From: an uncultured Bacteroidia bacterium
Lineage (GTDB): Bacteria; Bacteroidota; Bacteroidia; Bacteroidales; UBA932
DNA length: 57,327 nucleotides
Assembly (NCBI GenBank): GCA_902781705.1
Contig: CACZKE010000019.1
Span: 1 to 57,327 of the forward strand
Direction of reading: 5' to 3'
Shown: positions 27,014-37,700 of the stretch, one piece after another
Layout of the letters: each line of letters begins with the position of its first letter
How positions within the stretch are numbered: the stretch's first letter is position 1
Made by a program: the position numbers and the translations under genes
The notes under the pieces: model-generated
What the model saw: the letters and a program-made list of their open reading frames with translations, nothing else
Databases searched by the model: none
Told to the model about the DNA's origin: nothing

Positions 27014-28849
27014 ATGAAAACAAGAAATATCATTGCCCAAGCGCTTCTCCTTTCCGTTTTCGCGGTGACCGGATGCTCCGGTTTCCTGGATGAGAAGAAC
27101 CTTGCCAGCCAGTCCGCTGAGGACTTCTATGCCACCAAGGACGGATACGAGTCCCTGATGTCGGGCGCTTACAACACCTTGAAGTCGGTTTACAACTCGA
27201 CCAACTATTACTCCCTGGCCCAACTGGGAACGGACCTGTCCACCCACAACAATGGGAACACGACCAACCAGTTGAACCAGTACACGCCGGATTACCTGAG
27301 TGACAACGGTACTGTCTTCAACCAATGGAAAACCCTGTATGAGGCCCTCAAGAACGTGAATGCCGTCATCGGCCGTGCCGACGCGGTCATTACCAAGGAG
27401 CAGGATCCCCGGGACGGCATGGACAAGGACCTCGTGGCCCAGCACGTGGCCGAGGCCAAATTCCTCCGTGCCCTGTACCTGTTCGAGATCGTCCGCAACT
27501 GGGGACAGGCTCCGCTCATCCTGGACGAGCCCACTTCCGCCTCCACGGAAGGAACGCTGGACAGCGGTGACGCCTTCTATACCCAGATCCTGGCCGACCT
27601 GAACGACGTGATTGCCTCCAGCCTGCCCTGGAAGCAGCCTGCGGCGAACTACGGCCGCGTTTCCAAGGCTGCCGCCAAGCATCTCCGCGCCCTGGTGTAC
27701 CTCACCCGTGCCTATCAGAGCTACGGCCAGTCCACCGACTTCTCCAACGCCCTGGCTGACGCCGAGGATGTCATCAAGAATTCCGGCCACAAGCTGCTGG
27801 ACGACTTCGCGATGGTCCACCGCCAGGCCAACGAGGAGAACGACGAGATTATCTTCCCGGTCAACTTCTCCGCCGGTTCCGGCTGGAACAACAACATCTG
27901 GAGCGAGTTCTATCTGTTCGTTTACCGCGAGGGCTGGAACGATATCGGTTTCTCCGGCCTGTACCGCAATGACTGGGCGACCGTGATGCCCACCAAGTAC
28001 GCGTACCTGCTCTTCGACTGGAAGAAGGACCATCGCGCCGAGGTGACCTTCATGTCCCCGTTCAACGGAGATCCTGCCACTTCCATCGAGGGTGAGGATA
28101 CCGGAAAGAACTGGCTTGAGAGCACCAAGGGCATCCAGGTCCCTGTGGGCGAACCGGTCATCTATTTCCCGCTCCCCGTCGAGGCGGATTACAAGCAGTA
28201 CACCGCTGCCGAGAAGGAGGCTTCCGCTTCCAACGGCCTGTTCTACTATAACTATCCGAAGGGATCCCTCGCCGAGAAATCCTACAAGGATGCCGGTACC
28301 GACGATTATTACATCACCGGTTATCAGAGCATGAACAGTTCTTCCCGCGCCTGGCTGCCTGTCTGGAAGTTCAAGGACCACAACACCATCTATCAGTCCT
28401 CCGGTACCGTGGGACAGGGCATGCGTGACATTTACCTGTTCCGTCTGGCCGAGACTTACCTGATCGCCGCTGAGGCCGCTGTGGGTGCCAAGGACAATGG
28501 CAAGGCCCTGACCTATATCAACGCAGTCCGTTCCCGTGCCGCCCATGGTGCCCAGGAATCCGGTCTGGAACTGTACTCCGGTACCGTGACGGTGGACGAT
28601 GTTCTGGACGAGCGCGCCCTGGAACTCTTCGGCGAGGCCCCGCGCTGGAACGACCTGACCCGTACCGGCAAGTTGGCCGAGCGCGTGCTTGAGTACAACT
28701 GGGATGTGAACAACATCACCGGAGGCCTCATCAAGACGCAGCTCAGCAGCTCCACCAACGCCAAGTACAGCCTCCGTCCGATTCCGAAGGCCTGGCTTGC
28801 CAGCCTGACCAACGGAGACGAACTGGGAAACAACCCGGGTTGGGAATAA
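27014..28849 (+). CDS. SusD/RagB-family surface glycan-binding lipoprotein
   Basis: 611 residues. The start at 27014 gives a lipoprotein signal (MKTRNIIAQALLLSVFAVTGC). SusD features include FLDEKNLASQSAEDFYATKDGYESLMSGAYN, tetratricopeptide-like helices with AEAKFLRALYLFEIVRNWG, and a C-terminal block with IYLFRLAETYLIAAEA, ALTYINAVRSRA, DERALELFGEAPRWNDLTRTGKL and LRPIPKAWL. It forms the lid of the SusC channel. A strong bidirectional terminator follows. Confidence 0.96.
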   Translation: MKTRNIIAQALLLSVFAVTGCSGFLDEKNLASQSAEDFYATKDGYESLMSGAYNTLKSVYNSTNYYSLAQLGTDLSTHNNGNTTNQLNQYTPDYLSDNGTVFNQWKTLYEALKNVNAVIGRADAVITKEQDPRDGMDKDLVAQHVAEAKFLRALYLFEIVRNWGQAPLILDEPTSASTEGTLDSGDAFYTQILADLNDVIASSLPWKQPAANYGRVSKAAAKHLRALVYLTRAYQSYGQSTDFSNALADAEDVIKNSGHKLLDDFAMVHRQANEENDEIIFPVNFSAGSGWNNNIWSEFYLFVYREGWNDIGFSGLYRNDWATVMPTKYAYLLFDWKKDHRAEVTFMSPFNGDPATSIEGEDTGKNWLESTKGIQVPVGEPVIYFPLPVEADYKQYTAAEKEASASNGLFYYNYPKGSLAEKSYKDAGTDDYYITGYQSMNSSSRAWLPVWKFKDHNTIYQSSGTVGQGMRDIYLFRLAETYLIAAEAAVGAKDNGKALTYINAVRSRAAHGAQESGLELYSGTVTVDDVLDERALELFGEAPRWNDLTRTGKLAERVLEYNWDVNNITGGLIKTQLSSSTNAKYSLRPIPKAWLASLTNGDELGNNPGWE

Positions 28850-28869
28850 GTTTTCGAACGGAATGATTC

Positions 28870-28906
28870 AAAAAAAAGGAGATGGCCTGGCCACCTCCTT
28901 TTTTTT
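28870..28906. terminator. Bidirectional terminator between SusD and the hydrolase operon
   Basis: Eight A's plus GGAG pair with CTCC plus eight T's (12 bp), then a 4-bp inner stem TGGC/GCCA after one mismatch. It serves both converging operons. Confidence 0.9.
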
Positions 28907-28910
28907 GATG

Positions 28911-30515
28911 TCATTCAGTGATATAGAACGTTTGCCTTACGGGATCGGCAGTCCGGACGGGCGTATCCCCCTTGCGGCCGTATTGCCAGGCGACGACGGT
29001 AACTTTTACAGGGAACTTGCTCTTCGGAGGCATCTGCTCGAAAATGAGACGGTTGCCTTCGACCCTGACCGGTCCGCACTCCGCATAGAATCCGACAGGA
29101 AGTCCGCTGTCGGAAATTGCGTGCAGGATCAAGGACCGGGTATTCCTGCTGACGTTCCGCAGGGGGCTGAATTGGATATGCTGCCCTTTCCCTTCTGTCA
29201 GACGGATTGGGAGGGTGATCCGGGCCTGCTGGACGGCGGGGCGGTATACTGCGTCGCCGGAATGCTTGATGCAGAAGTCGATGAACACTTCCTTTTCCTC
29301 CCAGGTCGCCATCCGGTTCCATTCCAGCGTCAGGGTCGTGTCGCTGGAGACGCGGGCCGGTGCGGCAATGACCTCCAGATAGGGGAGACCAGCGGAATGG
29401 CCGATGGAACTTCCGGGTTCCTGATGGCTCCAGGCCCTGTGCCGGGGGCTTCCGCCTGAAACCGTGTCATAGAAGAAAGGCTTGAGCGGGAGGGTGACGC
29501 CGTCCTCCTCCGTCATGAATTCCGGATGCAGCTGCATGTGGGTATTGCGTTGGGGAACGGGTTTCCCATCCTGCAGGACGCCGACCAGCTGCCGCTCCTT
29601 TCCCCGGAAACGGGCCTGGTAGGCAAGGGTGGCCTGTACCATTTCTTCATCAAAGAACCAGAAGGCATCGGCCGGATCCCCGGTGTAGGAGCCGACCGGG
29701 GCAGGCTCACAGGAAGGACCGGAGTCTTCGTGCCAACGCTCCAGCAGCCATCCTTCCCGGGTCGGATCCACATGCCCGTATTGTAACGCTTTTCGGATAT
29801 ACAGGGCTATATATGCCGCTTTTTCAGGGGAGGAGGCAAAATGTCCTTCCCCCGGACAGGCGAGCATGCTGAGCGGGGTGAGAGGATGGTCGGCCCGTTC
29901 CTTCAGTCCCTTGAGCGCCCAGTTTTCGGCCGCTTCGTATTCGCCCATGGTCTCCAGGCAAGGGATGTAATCCACCGTCCGGTCTCCCCAGACGTCCGGA
30001 CAGAAGTTGCCGTCTCGGAAATACGGCCACTGGCCGCTGGTGGAGATGCAGGCGAGCACCCGTCCCGGGCGGGAGGCCGCCATATAGTACGGATTGCTCG
30101 CCGCGGCGGAATGGCCGAGTCCGATCAGGGGCGTACGGCTCAGTTCTCCGTAGCCGGAATCGGTGGCCAGTCGCTCCAGGACGGCGTCCAGGCCTTCCCA
30201 GGCCCCGTCCGTGAAGTCGAAGGGCAGGTTGAACCGGGGGCAGATCCACAGCTCGGCCACGCCCAGTTCCGCCATTCTCTCCCGGAATCCATCGTCTTCC
30301 AGGATGGAGATCTCTTCCATGTTGTGCTGGGCAACGATGAGGGCATTCACTTCCCGGCAGGTGGGAGGGATCCACAGATAGGCCTGCGGATGGGCATATT
30401 TCGGGTGGGCGGAAGTGTTCGGAACCACCGCCGACCATTGCCACACGGCGGTCTGAGCGGACGATGACAAGGCCACCATCCCGAAGAGGAGGGCGGCCAG
30501 CGTTTTCCGGATCAT
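28911..30515 (-). CDS. Secreted alpha/beta-hydrolase-fold protein, putative PUL esterase
   Basis: 534 residues with a signal peptide (MIRKTLAALLFGMVALSSSAQ). The first 270 residues look like an alpha/beta-hydrolase: YLWIPPTCREVNALIVAQHNM, then TPLIGLGHSAAASNPYYMA (nucleophile candidate S136), CISTSGQWPYF and LSMLACPGEGHFASSPEKAAY with a histidine candidate. The last 230 residues form a beta-rich region of unknown type. I cannot name a family. It is the last gene of the minus-strand operon, overlapping the GH97 stop by an ATGA, and probably removes an ester group from the target glycan. Confidence 0.65.
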   Translation of the reverse strand: MIRKTLAALLFGMVALSSSAQTAVWQWSAVVPNTSAHPKYAHPQAYLWIPPTCREVNALIVAQHNMEEISILEDDGFRERMAELGVAELWICPRFNLPFDFTDGAWEGLDAVLERLATDSGYGELSRTPLIGLGHSAAASNPYYMAASRPGRVLACISTSGQWPYFRDGNFCPDVWGDRTVDYIPCLETMGEYEAAENWALKGLKERADHPLTPLSMLACPGEGHFASSPEKAAYIALYIRKALQYGHVDPTREGWLLERWHEDSGPSCEPAPVGSYTGDPADAFWFFDEEMVQATLAYQARFRGKERQLVGVLQDGKPVPQRNTHMQLHPEFMTEEDGVTLPLKPFFYDTVSGGSPRHRAWSHQEPGSSIGHSAGLPYLEVIAAPARVSSDTTLTLEWNRMATWEEKEVFIDFCIKHSGDAVYRPAVQQARITLPIRLTEGKGQHIQFSPLRNVSRNTRSLILHAISDSGLPVGFYAECGPVRVEGNRLIFEQMPPKSKFPVKVTVVAWQYGRKGDTPVRTADPVRQTFYITE

Positions 30516-32452
30516 AATACGTTCTTTTTCCTGTAATCCTTGACAGACTTTTCCCTGACCGGTTCCGGCACGAGCCGGACCGCGGCGCCGCCGGCCTGCC
30601 GGAGGTTGAAGCGCAGGATCGTTTCCGCGTTCACGCGGAACTTCGAGAGGCGGACCTTGGTCCGGGTGGGGATGGACGCGTCGCCGTCGGTGTAGATTTC
30701 GGCCGTGTAGTTGCCTGCAGGGAGGAAATCAAGAGGAATGGCCGCCTCACGGGCTGCGTTGGTGATGGTGCCGACGAACCACTCTTCTCCGTGCCGGCGG
30801 GCGGTGGTGATGTATTCACCCGGTTCCCCTTCGAGGACTTTCGAGTCGTCCCAGACCGTGGGAACGTCATCGAAGAACTTGAGTTCCGGCTCGTCCTGGC
30901 TGTCGGAAGGTTTGTCATACCAGTACAGGACTTGCAGCGGGCTGTAATAGACGGCGGCCAGGGCCAGCTGGTGGGCAGGCGTGGTCTGGATACTCTTGGA
31001 GCGGGGAACGCCATGGGCGTCTTCCTGTCTTTCCAACCGGCCGAAATCCTGCCGGTAATAGCAGATGGTGTAATCGGCCGGGCCGGCCACGTAACGGGTG
31101 AAGGGGAGCATCGTGTTGTTGAAGGCATCCGGGAACTCTTCGTTGCCCCGTACGCCCTCCTGGGTCATCAGGTTGGGATAGGTCCGGCTGAAACCGGTCG
31201 GACGGTATTCGTCGTGGATGTCCACCATCAGGTGGTGCTCCGCACATTTGCGGACCGCCTCGTGCATCCATTTTGTCCAGACCTGGGAACCTACCTGGAC
31301 GAAGCCGAATTTCACGCCGGCGATACCCCATTGCTCATACAGGGGAAGGATGTCGTCCAATTGCTGCGCCAGGGCGCGCATATTGACATACAGGAAGATG
31401 CCGATGCCCTTGGAACGGGCGTAGGCGATGACGGCGTGGAGATCCAGCGCATCCGGGTTGGGATTGCGCCGCGGGTCCAGGGTGGCGGTCCTGGCGTCGG
31501 AAGCCTTGTCGTACTCGAAGCCGTACCAGCCGGCGTCGAAGAGTACATAGCGCAGGTTGTGCCTGGCGGCGAAATCCACGACGGCCATGCCTCCTTTCGT
31601 GGTCAGAGTCACCTCCCGCATCATCTTCCCGGGCTGGATCCAGGACGGGTCTTCGATGGCACAAGGCGGGTTGAGGTTGTAAAACAGGTAATTGTGCTCC
31701 AGGATCTCTCCCGCCTGGTTCCCGCACATGACCATCCGCCAGGGCGTTGCATAGGGGGCGATTTCATCGACGGGACCGTACATGGCTGCTGTCACGGTAT
31801 TAGGCTTGTCGGCAAGGCGGAACTTGGTCCGGACATAGTCCACGACCTGTGCCTCCGCCAGGCAGGCGAAACCGCCTTCCGGGAGCCTGAGCAGAAGAGG
31901 ACGGTCGGATCCCCCGTCGCCCGGCCAGTCTTTCAGGGGAAGGAGCGAGTAAGGCGTCTGGGCGCGAGGAGTGAAATAGGCGAGCGTTCCCTCAGGGAGC
32001 GTGTACTCGGTGAATTCATCCGTGATGTGGATATAGGAACCTGCTGTCACCAGATACCGGAAAGCGATTCCCTCATTGTAGGCACGGATTTCCAGCCCGA
32101 GGACGGGCCGTCCTTCCGGGGAAAGGAGGCTGACCTCCCACGCCTTGAAATGGTCCGGGATGACCGCCCGTTCTCCATAGACAGGCTTCCAGGTCGTGTC
32201 GGTTTCCCCGAGGTCCCGGATTTCTCCGATCCGGAGCCCGTCCCGCATCGGCCTTCCGGCTTCGATTCCCAGGACAGAAGGGAGAATGACGGTTTTTCCG
32301 TCCCATTGCAGGGAGTAGGCCACTTGTCCGCTCCCATCATCCAGGGTCAGGACATACCGGGTATCCGGAGAGGTGAACACGGTCTCCTTGGCCTGCAGGG
32401 AAAGGGCCAGGAGGGCGGCGAGGCCGCACAGGAGGTTTCGTACGGTTTTCAT
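30512..32452 (-). CDS. GH97 family glycoside hydrolase (first copy)
   Basis: 646 residues. Signal peptide (MKTVRNLLCGLAALLALSLQA). An N-terminal super-sandwich (TSPDTRYVLTL, IEIRAYNEGIAFRYLV equivalent) precedes the TIM barrel with VDFAARHNLRYVLFDAGWYG, the AGVKFGFVQVGSQ strand, and DIHDEYRPTGFSRTYPNLMTQEGVRGNEE. A C-terminal sandwich follows. GH97 contains alpha-glucosidases (inverting, SusB type) and alpha-galactosidases (retaining). The strand reads KFGF rather than the K-x-D expected for the retaining nucleophile, suggesting the Glu-based SusB-like arrangement, but that is inference. It lies between GH92 and the hydrolase, 6 bp from GH92. Confidence 0.93.
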   Translation of the reverse strand: MKTVRNLLCGLAALLALSLQAKETVFTSPDTRYVLTLDDGSGQVAYSLQWDGKTVILPSVLGIEAGRPMRDGLRIGEIRDLGETDTTWKPVYGERAVIPDHFKAWEVSLLSPEGRPVLGLEIRAYNEGIAFRYLVTAGSYIHITDEFTEYTLPEGTLAYFTPRAQTPYSLLPLKDWPGDGGSDRPLLLRLPEGGFACLAEAQVVDYVRTKFRLADKPNTVTAAMYGPVDEIAPYATPWRMVMCGNQAGEILEHNYLFYNLNPPCAIEDPSWIQPGKMMREVTLTTKGGMAVVDFAARHNLRYVLFDAGWYGFEYDKASDARTATLDPRRNPNPDALDLHAVIAYARSKGIGIFLYVNMRALAQQLDDILPLYEQWGIAGVKFGFVQVGSQVWTKWMHEAVRKCAEHHLMVDIHDEYRPTGFSRTYPNLMTQEGVRGNEEFPDAFNNTMLPFTRYVAGPADYTICYYRQDFGRLERQEDAHGVPRSKSIQTTPAHQLALAAVYYSPLQVLYWYDKPSDSQDEPELKFFDDVPTVWDDSKVLEGEPGEYITTARRHGEEWFVGTITNAAREAAIPLDFLPAGNYTAEIYTDGDASIPTRTKVRLSKFRVNAETILRFNLRQAGGAAVRLVPEPVREKSVKDYRKKNVL

Positions 32453-32458
32453 CGTTCT

Positions 32459-34789
32459 TTATCGGTCAAAAGTGGTGGCGCCCCATTTCTTGTTCGGACG
32501 GGCGCCCATGTCCAGTTCGAGTTTTCCGCCCCGGATGAAATCGGCATGCGGAATTACGCAGTCGTTCCAGGGCTTCCCGTTCAGCACAGCCTTGCGGATA
32601 TACATATTCTTATCGGAATTATTCCGGGTAAGGATCTCGAATCGGCCGCCGGGATAGTAGTCCGGGTTCAGCCTGATTGTAATCCGGTCGAAGAGGGGAG
32701 AGGTAATCTCATACCGGGATTCCGTGCTGCAGCCGCCGTCCACTTCGAACAGGCCGATTGCCATCAGGACGCCCAGGGCTCCCATCTGTCCCTGGTCTTC
32801 GTCGTCCCGATAACCGCCATAGGGCGTAATGTTGCCATAGGCCGCCTTGACCTTGCGGACCCATTTCTGGGTGAGCCAGGGAGCGCCGGCGTGGCTGAAA
32901 AGATGGGCCATCCCGGTTCCGGGCTGGTTGCCGTAATCCGTCCAGTTGAAGGCTTTGAGCGCTGGGTCGGAACTCCGGAAGAAGCCGTTCGGCTCGCTGA
33001 GGCGGAACTGCTCGTCCAGGCGGCGGACATATTCCTTCCTTCCTCCGAAAAGGTCGATAAGACCGGGCATGTCGTGCGGGACGAAATGACTGTAAATGGC
33101 GGCGTTACTTTCGCAGAAACCGTCTTTTTCGGAGATCTCCAGCGGGTCGAACGCCTTGAGGAAGGTCCCGTCCTCCATCCGCGCGTTCATGAAGCCGACG
33201 GCGGGGTCCCAGACATTCCGGTAGTTCCGGGAACGCTTCATGAAAAAGGCGTAGTCTTCCTGTTTGTCCAGGGCGAGAGCCAGCTGCGCGAGGCACCAGT
33301 CCTGGTAAGCGTATTCCAGCGTCATGGCCGCTCCGGTCGTGTGCATGCCGGTGAGGCCGGCCCGGCCGTCCGGTACGTATCCCAGCGTTTCGTAAAACCT
33401 CATCCCTCCGGAAGATGCATCCCGGGCATGTTCATATCCCGCATGATCCCGGATACCGCCCCGGAAAGCGTTCTTCCGGAGCCCCTCATAGGCGAGTTCG
33501 GCATCGTACCCCCGGATACCTTTGTTGTAAGCCGCGGCAAAGAAACTCACGGCCGGATCTCCGATCATGACATAGGTGTAGTTGCCGCCGGACGGTCCGC
33601 GGGGAATCAGGCCGCCGTTCCGGTAGTAATCCAGCATCGTGTTGCAGAAATCGTCCACGATTTCCGGATAGGCCATCGTCCACAGGATGTCCAGCGACCA
33701 GTGGCTGCCCCACCAGGCGTCGAAGTTGTGGTGGTTGTAGCGGGGCTTGCCCGATGCGTCCAGGGGAATCTGCCGGATGACGGGAGCCGGCCCCGTCATG
33801 TCCATGTAATGGCCGTCGGCATCGCTCACGATATGCCTGCCGAGCAGGGCGTGCCAGAGGTCGGTATACAGCTTGACCTGCTGCTCATGCGTCCCGCCTT
33901 CCACGTCGATCCGTCCCAGTTTTTCGTCCCAGGCGGCAAAGGCCGCATCCCGGGTCCCGTCGAAATCCCAGCCGGGAAGTTCCGCTTCCAGGTTTTTCCG
34001 GGCAATTTCCACGCTCGTATAGGAAATGGCTATCTTCAGGAGGACCTGCTCACCCTCCCGCGTCGCAAAACGGACCGCCAGCCCGGCATCTTTCCCGGAT
34101 ACACGGGCAGGACGGACGGGTTTCAGAACCTGTCCTTCCCGCCAGCAGACGGTTTCCGCCACCGGCTTGGACAGTTCGGCCCAGAAATAGACGGGTGTGT
34201 CTTTGGGGCGGCGTCCGGTCGCGCCCATGATCTCCCAGCCGGCGACGGTGTGGTCGTCCACCATCCAGACTTCCGAATAGGTCGTGGGCCCATGGGCCAG
34301 GAAAGCGCCGGCATCGAACAGGATGTAACTCTCGTCGCTGCGGGGGTAGGTGTATCGGTGGAATCCGACGCGCGTGGTCGCGGTCAGTTCAGCCGTGATA
34401 TCGTAATCGTCCAGGTGAATCCGATGATAGCCCGGCTTGGCGATTTCGTCTTCATGGGTAAAGGCGGACCGGTATGCGTCCATGCCCCGGTGCCCCTTGA
34501 ACGGGCCGGTCGTGGGCATGACGGCTACGCCGGACATCTGCCAGTTGTGGATATGGCTGAAGCAGCGGACATGCAGGGAGTCATACAGGTAGCCGGAACC
34601 CCAGGAATGCGCCGTACCGGTGTCAGGACTCAGGCTGACCATGCCAAAGGGAAGGCTTGCCGAGTCAAAATAGAACCAGCGGGAACGATGCGAATCCACG
34701 AAGGGATTGACTTTATCCACATAAGAATCCTGGGCGGATGCCCGGATGCATCCGGCGAGGGCAAGGAGGATGAAGAACAACCGTTTCAT
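32459..34789 (-). CDS. GH92-family glycosidase, divergent
   Basis: 776 residues. Signal peptide MKRLFFILLALAGCIRASAQ. GH92 landmarks: VDKVNPFVDSHRSRWFYF, then PFGMVSLSPDTGTAHSWGSGY, CFSHIHNWQMSG, and the C-terminal GGYRDDEDQGQMGALGVLMAIG, corresponding to the family D-E-D-x-G-Q-M segment. Many GH92 enzymes are calcium-dependent exo-alpha-mannosidases. Here NPFVGT is replaced by NPFVDS, and the Trp-Tyr-Val after GQM is lost, so the specificity may differ. Only 1 bp separates it from the toroid-GH3 gene upstream. Confidence 0.88.
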   Translation of the reverse strand: MKRLFFILLALAGCIRASAQDSYVDKVNPFVDSHRSRWFYFDSASLPFGMVSLSPDTGTAHSWGSGYLYDSLHVRCFSHIHNWQMSGVAVMPTTGPFKGHRGMDAYRSAFTHEDEIAKPGYHRIHLDDYDITAELTATTRVGFHRYTYPRSDESYILFDAGAFLAHGPTTYSEVWMVDDHTVAGWEIMGATGRRPKDTPVYFWAELSKPVAETVCWREGQVLKPVRPARVSGKDAGLAVRFATREGEQVLLKIAISYTSVEIARKNLEAELPGWDFDGTRDAAFAAWDEKLGRIDVEGGTHEQQVKLYTDLWHALLGRHIVSDADGHYMDMTGPAPVIRQIPLDASGKPRYNHHNFDAWWGSHWSLDILWTMAYPEIVDDFCNTMLDYYRNGGLIPRGPSGGNYTYVMIGDPAVSFFAAAYNKGIRGYDAELAYEGLRKNAFRGGIRDHAGYEHARDASSGGMRFYETLGYVPDGRAGLTGMHTTGAAMTLEYAYQDWCLAQLALALDKQEDYAFFMKRSRNYRNVWDPAVGFMNARMEDGTFLKAFDPLEISEKDGFCESNAAIYSHFVPHDMPGLIDLFGGRKEYVRRLDEQFRLSEPNGFFRSSDPALKAFNWTDYGNQPGTGMAHLFSHAGAPWLTQKWVRKVKAAYGNITPYGGYRDDEDQGQMGALGVLMAIGLFEVDGGCSTESRYEITSPLFDRITIRLNPDYYPGGRFEILTRNNSDKNMYIRKAVLNGKPWNDCVIPHADFIRGGKLELDMGARPNKKWGATTFDR

Positions 34790-34790
34790 G

Positions 34791-37700
34791 TCATTGGATC
34801 TGGAATGAACCTTTCAGGCGGATGTCGGCGGAGGAGGCGCCCACCATCACCTCGAACAAACCGGGCTCTACGGTAAAATGCATGTCTGCGTCCCAGATTC
34901 CCAGGTCCTGGGGTGTGAGGGTGAAGGAGACCGTCCGGCTTTCGCCGGGTTCAAGATGGATGCGTTCAAAGCCGCGGAGCACTTTCGTGTAGGTCGTGAC
35001 ACTGCTCACCACATCGTTGATGTAGAGTTGGACCACCTCGTCGCCGCTTCGCTCTCCCGTATTTGTGACCTGGCAGGAAACGGTGACGCTGCCATCCACC
35101 GATTGCGTGTCAGGTGTCACGGACAGGCCGTCATAGGCAAAAGATGTATAACTCAGGCCGTGACCGAAAGGATACAGGGCTCCCCAGACGGAGGTCTGGC
35201 TGGATTCGTCGGAACCGGGCTTGAAGGGGAAGGCGAAAGGAATCTGTCCGACACTCTTGGGGAAGGTGACGGCCAGCCGTCCGCCCGGGTTGTTGTCCCC
35301 GAACAGGGTCTCGGCGACGGCCTGGCCGCAGAATTCGCCCGGGAACCAGCCGTGCAGGATGGCCGGGATGTGGGCGTCGGCCCAGTTGATGGACGAAGCC
35401 CTTCCGTCCAGAAGCACCAGGACGACCGGTTTTCCTGTCGCGGCGACGGCCTCCATCAGTTCCTGCTGCCGGCCGGGAAGGTCCAGGCTGGTGCGGGACC
35501 GGTCTTCGCGGACGGTCTTCTCGTTGCCGCCCAGCACCAGGATGACGACGTCTGCCGCCTTGGCCGTCCGGACGGCCTCTTTCAGGAGCTGCGCTTCTTC
35601 CGGCGTCTTTTCAAAGTACATCAGTTCGCTTTCCGGAAAGTGCGGGTCGATGATTTCGCAGCCCTTGGCATAAGTGACTTTCGCTTCGGGAAGGAGCTCC
35701 CGGATGCCCTCGTACACGGTTTTCAAAGGTGCGTTTGCGGGTCCGTAACGGCAGATCAGCTGCTCCCTTTCATGGGCGTTGGGGCCAATGACGGCCACCT
35801 TTTTGACTTTTTTGGACAAGGGTAGGAGGCCTTCGTTCTTCAGCAAAACCATGGACTCACGGGCCGCCCGGATGGAAAGGGCCTGATGCTCAGGACTGTG
35901 CACCTTCTCAAGTGCCAGGTCGCCGTCTCCCCGGTAGGGGTTGTCGAACAGCCCCAGCCAGAACTTGACACGCAGGATGTCGGAAACGCGGGCGTCGATG
36001 GTCTCCATGGACACTTTCCCATGGGCGATGGCGCCCCGGAGGGGAAGGACGAACGACTCTGGCGTCCGGAACGTGGTCCGGATATTCAGGCCGGCATTCA
36101 CGCACTGTGCCACGCCGTCCTCGTAGGTCTCTGCGACCTTGTGTTTGTCGGACAGGAACTCGACGGCTTCGCTGTCGGAGACTACGTATCCCTTGAATCC
36201 CCATTCCTTCCGGAGCAGGTCGGTCAGGAACCAGCGGCTTCCGCTTACGGGGACACCGTCGTAATCATTGTAGGAACTCATGGTTCCCAAAGCCCCCGCT
36301 TCGGAGAAGGCGACGCGGAAAGGCTCCAGATAAAGTGTGCGCATTTCGCGGGGGGCCACTTTCGGGTCGGTGCGGGTCTTCCCGTCCCGGCCGCCTACCG
36401 GGATGCTGTACACGGCGAAGTGCTTGGGCGTGGACACCAGCCGTCCTTTTTGGAGCGAAAGGACCATCTGCTTGCCCAGTTGTCCGACCAGGTAGGGGTC
36501 TTCCCCGTAACTCTCCACGCAACGGCCCCAGCGCGGATCCTGGGCGATGTCCAGGATGGGAGAGTAGATGTTCGTATAGCCCAGCAGGAAGGCTTCTTCG
36601 GCTTCCGCCTCGCCGATCCGGGCAATCAGATCCTTGTCCCAAGTCGCTCCCTGGCCGCATTGGGCCGGGAAATATGTCGCACCCACGCTGCACAGGCCCC
36701 GGATTCCCTCATTGGTGAAATCGACGGGAATGCCCAGCCGCGTCTGTTCCACGAACCAGCGCTGGATGGTGTGGAGGGCGTCCACATGCTGGCGGAAGTC
36801 GGCGGCATAGGGCGAGTCGAACCGCGGATACCCGTTGTGCTCCTCGTCGATGTTGCCGACGCCGTCCTTCCAGACCTCGTCTTTCCAGGCCGGTGTGGGC
36901 AGGTCGTCCTTCAGGACCCGGCCGGAGCCGTACAGGGTAACCATCTGGCAGGTTTTCTCTTCCAGGGTCATCTGCGAGAGGAGGTCCCTGATCCGCTCGT
37001 CGACCGGGGCGGACGGATCTTCATAGACGTCTTTCCGGCCGTTCTTGTTGAAGTCGGTCCATCCTTCATGGTAGATTTCCTCACTTTGCCAGAACAGCAG
37101 GGACCCGAACCCCGGGTGGTCGCAGGTCCAGCCTTTCCCTTCGGGACGGATCCGCTGCAGGACTTCGGCCGTCCACGGCATTTCCAGGTGCCTCCGGCCG
37201 ACGTAATGGGCATAGGCGATTTCGAAGACGGAGCGGAACTGCCCGCGGGCCTGGGCGCTCATCTCCGTCCAGCGGCAGTATTTCCCGGTCTTGTCCGTCC
37301 ACGTAAAAAACGGCAGGTCGTCATGGCCCAGGTTGTATTTCGCCAGGTATTCGTAGGCGGTCAGCAAACGGTTGCCCAGGGCGCAGTACAGGTCCTCGCC
37401 CTGTTTCCAGGCCACTTCGCAGATCTCCGCCATACACCCCAGCCCGAGCATGCAGTGGGCCTGGTCCCGGCCACTCTCCTGGAGCTGCCCGGAAGGATGG
37501 GTGTAGTTGGGGAGGGAGCCGTTGTCATAGCCGGCATCCAGATACCGGTCCAGGGCTTCCCGGTACAGGGCACGGTCGTCCAGGAACACCCCCATGCCCA
37601 CCATCCCCTTGAGGACGGAAAGTCCCCAGTTTCCGTTCGTATAGGCGGGCGTAGCGTGGAATTTCGTGAAAACGGGGATGAACGCCTCCCGGAACATTTC

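Noticed and set aside
30791-34876. Plus-strand open frame of about 1360 codons
   Set aside because: It spans the antisense strands of GH97 and GH92, each with clear family motifs. Long antisense frames are expected at this GC content.
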